Below the pieces are notes generated by a model, which worked only from the letters and a program-made list of their open reading frames with translations, was not told the DNA's origin and did no database searches. From NCBI GenBank assembly GCA_027306955.1, contig DAHUXX010000251.1, positions 1 through 7,697 on the forward strand: a stretch of 7,697 nucleotides of DNA, read 5' to 3'. This document shows, one piece after another, positions 6,298-7,697 of this stretch. Made by a program: the position numbers and the translations under genes. The stretch comes from Acetobacteraceae bacterium (GTDB lineage Bacteria; Pseudomonadota; Alphaproteobacteria; Acetobacterales; Acetobacteraceae). Positions within the stretch are counted from its first letter, which is position 1, and every line of letters begins with the position of its first letter.

Positions 6298-6969
6298 CTA
6301 GAACCGGTAGCCGATGCCCAAGCCCACCACGATCGGGTCGAGCCCGGTCTTCGCGATGATCGCGCCGCCGTTCAGGTGCGCCTCGGTGTTGAGGAAGATC
6401 TGCTTCACGTCGCCATTGATGAACCAGTGCCCGGCGACGTTGTAGTCGAACCCCGCCTGCAGCACCGCGCCCACGTTGTTCTGGAAGCTGAGCCGCTGCA
6501 CCGCGCCCCCGGCGGCGTGGGTATCGTAATAGAACGTCACGTTGATGCCGGCGCCGACATAGGGGCTGAAGCGCTCGCGCGGCATGAAGTGGTACTGCAC
6601 CGTCAGCGTCGGCGGCAGCACCCAGGTATCGCCCACGTTCACGTCGCCGAGAGCGGTGCCCACCGCCGTCACGCTGTGCTGCGTCGTCGCGGCGATGAGC
6701 TCGAAGGCGATGTTGTCGGTGAGGAAGTAGGAGACGTCGAGCTCCGGCGCCGCGGCGCTGTCCACCGAGACCTTGCCGCCGATCGCGGAGATGGACACGC
6801 CATTGTCCTGCGGGATCACCCCGATGCCGCGGGCGTGCAGCAGGATGGTGCCGGCCTCGAGCCCCACCGGAGCCTCGGAGAAGAACCCCTGCGCCTGGGC
6901 CACGCCCCCCAGGACCGGTAAGACCGCCAGCGAAAGGGCGATCGGAGCGCCGTAGAGCAGCGATTTCAT
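6298..6969 (-). CDS. ompW: OmpW-family outer-membrane beta-barrel protein
   Basis: This 223-residue outer-membrane protein should form the small eight-stranded OmpW barrel, thought to pass or bind small hydrophobic compounds. A signal peptide is clear: MKSLLYGAP, a hydrophobic core, then a VAQA-Q site with cleavage expected after Ala26. Family features include LDVSYFLTDNIAFELIA, WVLPPTLTVQYHF, PYVGAGINVTFYY and the C-terminal strand DPIVVGLGIGYRF, ending in the Phe needed for BAM-dependent insertion. The ATG at 6969 has an excellent AGGAGG 5 bases upstream. The gene appears to be a single transcription unit: the next gene on this strand starts 96 bp downstream, and a tRNA gene on the opposite strand starts about 200 bp upstream. 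E. coli OmpW and Pseudomonas OprG are reported to be under Fnr/Anr control, and a matching box lies upstream here. Confidence 0.93.
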   Translation of the reverse strand: MKSLLYGAPIALSLAVLPVLGGVAQAQGFFSEAPVGLEAGTILLHARGIGVIPQDNGVSISAIGGKVSVDSAAAPELDVSYFLTDNIAFELIAATTQHSVTAVGTALGDVNVGDTWVLPPTLTVQYHFMPRERFSPYVGAGINVTFYYDTHAAGGAVQRLSFQNNVGAVLQAGFDYNVAGHWFINGDVKQIFLNTEAHLNGGAIIAKTGLDPIVVGLGIGYRF

Positions 6970-6974
6970 GATGG

Positions 6975-7012
6975 CCTCCTTGCCTCGGCTGCCCCCTGGA
7001 GGGGCGGCAAGG
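6975..7012 (-). promoter_or_regulatory. ompW leader hairpin overlapping the Shine-Dalgarno sequence
   Basis: In the ompW mRNA, CCUUGCC (7012-7006) pairs perfectly with GGCAAGG (6984-6978), and inside it GCCCC (7005-7001) pairs with GGGGC (6995-6991) around a 5-base loop, leaving a 6-base bulge on one side. The 3' arm covers the first half of AGGAGG (6980-6975). If the whole 5' arm is transcribed, the ribosome site would be partly hidden. Pairing is read directly from the sequence; a regulatory role is inferred and depends on where transcription starts. Confidence 0.4.
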
Positions 7013-7014
7013 AC

Positions 7015-7057
7015 ACCCTAATCCCGGCAGCCAGGGTGCCGCTTTGACCCGCATCAA
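7015..7057 (-). promoter_or_regulatory. Fnr/Anr/FixK-type box and putative promoter of ompW
   Basis: The plus strand carries TTGACCCGCATCAA at 7044-7057; in the direction opposite to the tRNA it reads TTGATGCGGGTCAA, matching TTGAT-N4-GTCAA. It shares 13 of 14 positions with the box in front of the ABC exporter. Its centre is 81 bp before the ompW ATG. With class II geometry (-41.5), transcription would start near 7009, giving a leader of about 40 bases. A poor -10-like hexamer, TAGGGT (7020-7015), lies within 1 bp of the right spacing. Weak core elements are typical of activator-dependent promoters. The box lies closer to ompW than to the divergent tRNA gene, so ompW is the likely target. 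Confidence 0.7.
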
Positions 7058-7130
7058 CCCAACCCGGCCCCGGTCTCGCGCCACCGCAACCCGCCCACCG
7101 CCCGCGCCACCCCGGCCGGGCCGGCGGCGG

Positions 7131-7159
7131 TTGCGTGTTGGGGGCCGATTGGCTACGTA
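7131..7159 (+). promoter_or_regulatory. Possible tRNA-Thr promoter
   Basis: TTGCGT (7131-7136) and TACGTA (7154-7159) are separated by 17 bp and would place a start site a few bases before the mature tRNA 5' end at 7172. The matches to sigma-70 consensus are modest (3 of 6 and 2 of 6), so this rests mainly on position and spacing. Confidence 0.3.
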
Positions 7160-7171
7160 GCCCCGCCGCGC

Positions 7172-7246
<75 letters not shown>

Positions 7247-7519
7247 GCGCGGGGCGCCTGGCATTGCGGATCTGGGCGCCTGGCCGTCCGAGACCGGCTC
7301 TCGCCGCGAGCGCGTGAAACACCCTCGCTGGCACGCGCGAAGGGACGGTCTGTGCCGGTGTCGCCCGGGCGCCGGACCGGGGCGCTGGACCGGGGCGCTT
7401 GAACCGCCGGCATGGTTTCGTCCGGTTTCGGTTGTTTTCAGAGGCTCTCGTGGCCAAGATGCTCGCTCCGGGGCCGCCGGTTCCAGCGCAAAGCGTCATC
7501 ATGGGGAGAGCGCGAGACG
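7247..7519. other. Non-coding gap between tRNA-Thr and the methyltransferase gene
   Basis: No convincing gene is visible in this 273-bp stretch; the open frames across it have no recognisable family features, and several run through the tRNA. It holds two short direct repeats: GGGCGCCTGGC at 7252-7262 and 7274-7284, and a 13-bp tandem repeat further on. The right part, from about 7410, becomes less GC-rich (for example GGTTTCGGTTGTTTTCAGAG). No clear terminator for the tRNA and no clear promoter for the next gene could be assigned. Confidence 0.6.
7374..7399. repeat. 13-bp tandem repeat, two copies
   Basis: GGACCGGGGCGCT occurs at 7374-7386 and again directly after at 7387-7399 without mismatch. 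It lies in non-coding DNA about 130 bp downstream of the tRNA-Thr gene. Its role is unknown; it may be simple slippage or a remnant of an integration scar. Confidence 0.75.
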
Positions 7520-7697
7520 ATGAAGAAGAACGTCGCGCATCTGGTCCAGAGAGCCATGCGAGGTCTCGGCTACGAGGTCCTTTCGTCGTGGCGGCTCTCT
7601 GAACTGACAAAATCGAAAAACAAATACCTGACCGAGCTTTTCCAGAAATTCGATATCGGCTTGGTGTTGGATATCGGGGGAAACAAAGGGCAGTTCA
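7520..7697 (+). CDS. FkbM-type SAM-dependent methyltransferase (3' end outside the window)
   Basis: Only the first 59 residues are visible. They begin MKKNVAHLVQRAMRGLGYEV and reach LVLDIGGNKGQF at 48-59. That last segment is the SAM-binding motif I of class I methyltransferases in the form typical of FkbM-like proteins (VLDVGANxGQ), preceded as usual by a short helical lead with a tyrosine-rich stretch (KNKYLTELFQKFDI). The ATG at 7520 is preceded by GGGGAGAG about 10 bases upstream; an internal Met at residue 13 is less likely. Members of this family often O-methylate sugars or natural products and are common in polysaccharide and glycan clusters. The visible part is about 51% GC by hand count, clearly lower than the genes to the left, which hints at a horizontally acquired region starting after the tRNA. 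The family call is good but based on one motif. Confidence 0.75.
   Translation, partial: MKKNVAHLVQRAMRGLGYEVLSSWRLSELTKSKNKYLTELFQKFDIGLVLDIGGNKGQF

Noticed and set aside
4175..6301. 708-codon open frame on the plus strand across prfC, dcd and the small ORF
   Set aside because: It is antisense to well-supported genes; the predicted protein is His/Arg/Ala-rich with no family features, as expected for a mirror frame in GC-rich DNA.
7025..7041. Short inverted repeat CGGCA-N7-TGCCG next to the ompW Fnr box as a second operator
   Set aside because: It is a 5-bp stem only, with no match to a known operator that I recognise; likely chance.

Overview
The window looks like chromosomal DNA from a high-GC alphaproteobacterium. 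The Dcd sequence, the small Arg/Ala-rich protein in front of it and the overall codon bias suggest Rhodospirillales, possibly Acetobacteraceae, but that placement rests on general resemblance only. Coding density is high. Nearly all genes lie on the minus strand; the exceptions are a regulator at the left edge and a tRNA plus a methyltransferase gene at the right edge.

Layout from left to right. (1) The 3' part of a Crp/Fnr-family regulator gene (plus strand, ends 460) converges on (2) a three-gene, translationally coupled ABC exporter operon on the minus strand. Transcribed from 3679 to 548, it encodes an HlyD-type membrane fusion protein, a MacB/DevC/FtsX-type permease and a LolD/MacB/DevA-type ATPase, in DevB-DevC-DevA order. 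(3) prfC (peptide chain release factor 3), dcd (dCTP deaminase) and a small conserved-looking Arg/Ala-rich protein form a housekeeping block, also on the minus strand. (4) An OmpW-family outer-membrane beta-barrel gene is on the minus strand. (5) A complete tRNA-Thr(GGT) gene with encoded CCA is on the plus strand. (6) About 270 bp of non-coding, repeat-containing DNA leads to the 5' end of an FkbM-type methyltransferase gene that runs off the window. By hand count its visible part is about 51% GC, clearly lower than the rest.

The most interesting signal is regulatory. Two nearly identical, near-palindromic Fnr/Anr/FixK-type boxes, TTGAT-CCGG-GTCAA and TTGAT-GCGG-GTCAA (13 of 14 positions shared), sit in the only two intergenic gaps that lead into envelope genes: in front of the ABC exporter operon and in front of ompW. 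I saw no other match. With the Crp/Fnr regulator lying against the exporter operon, this suggests a small oxygen- or nitric-oxide-responsive envelope regulon interleaved with housekeeping genes. The adjacent regulator has E-x-x-Y-R rather than E-x-x-S-R in its recognition helix, so it may not be the protein that reads these boxes. The ompW leader can also fold into a hairpin that covers half of its Shine-Dalgarno sequence.

I see no CRISPR array, insertion sequence, phage gene or rRNA. No wholly new system is evident. The uncharacterised parts are the exporter's substrate and its regulatory link to OmpW.
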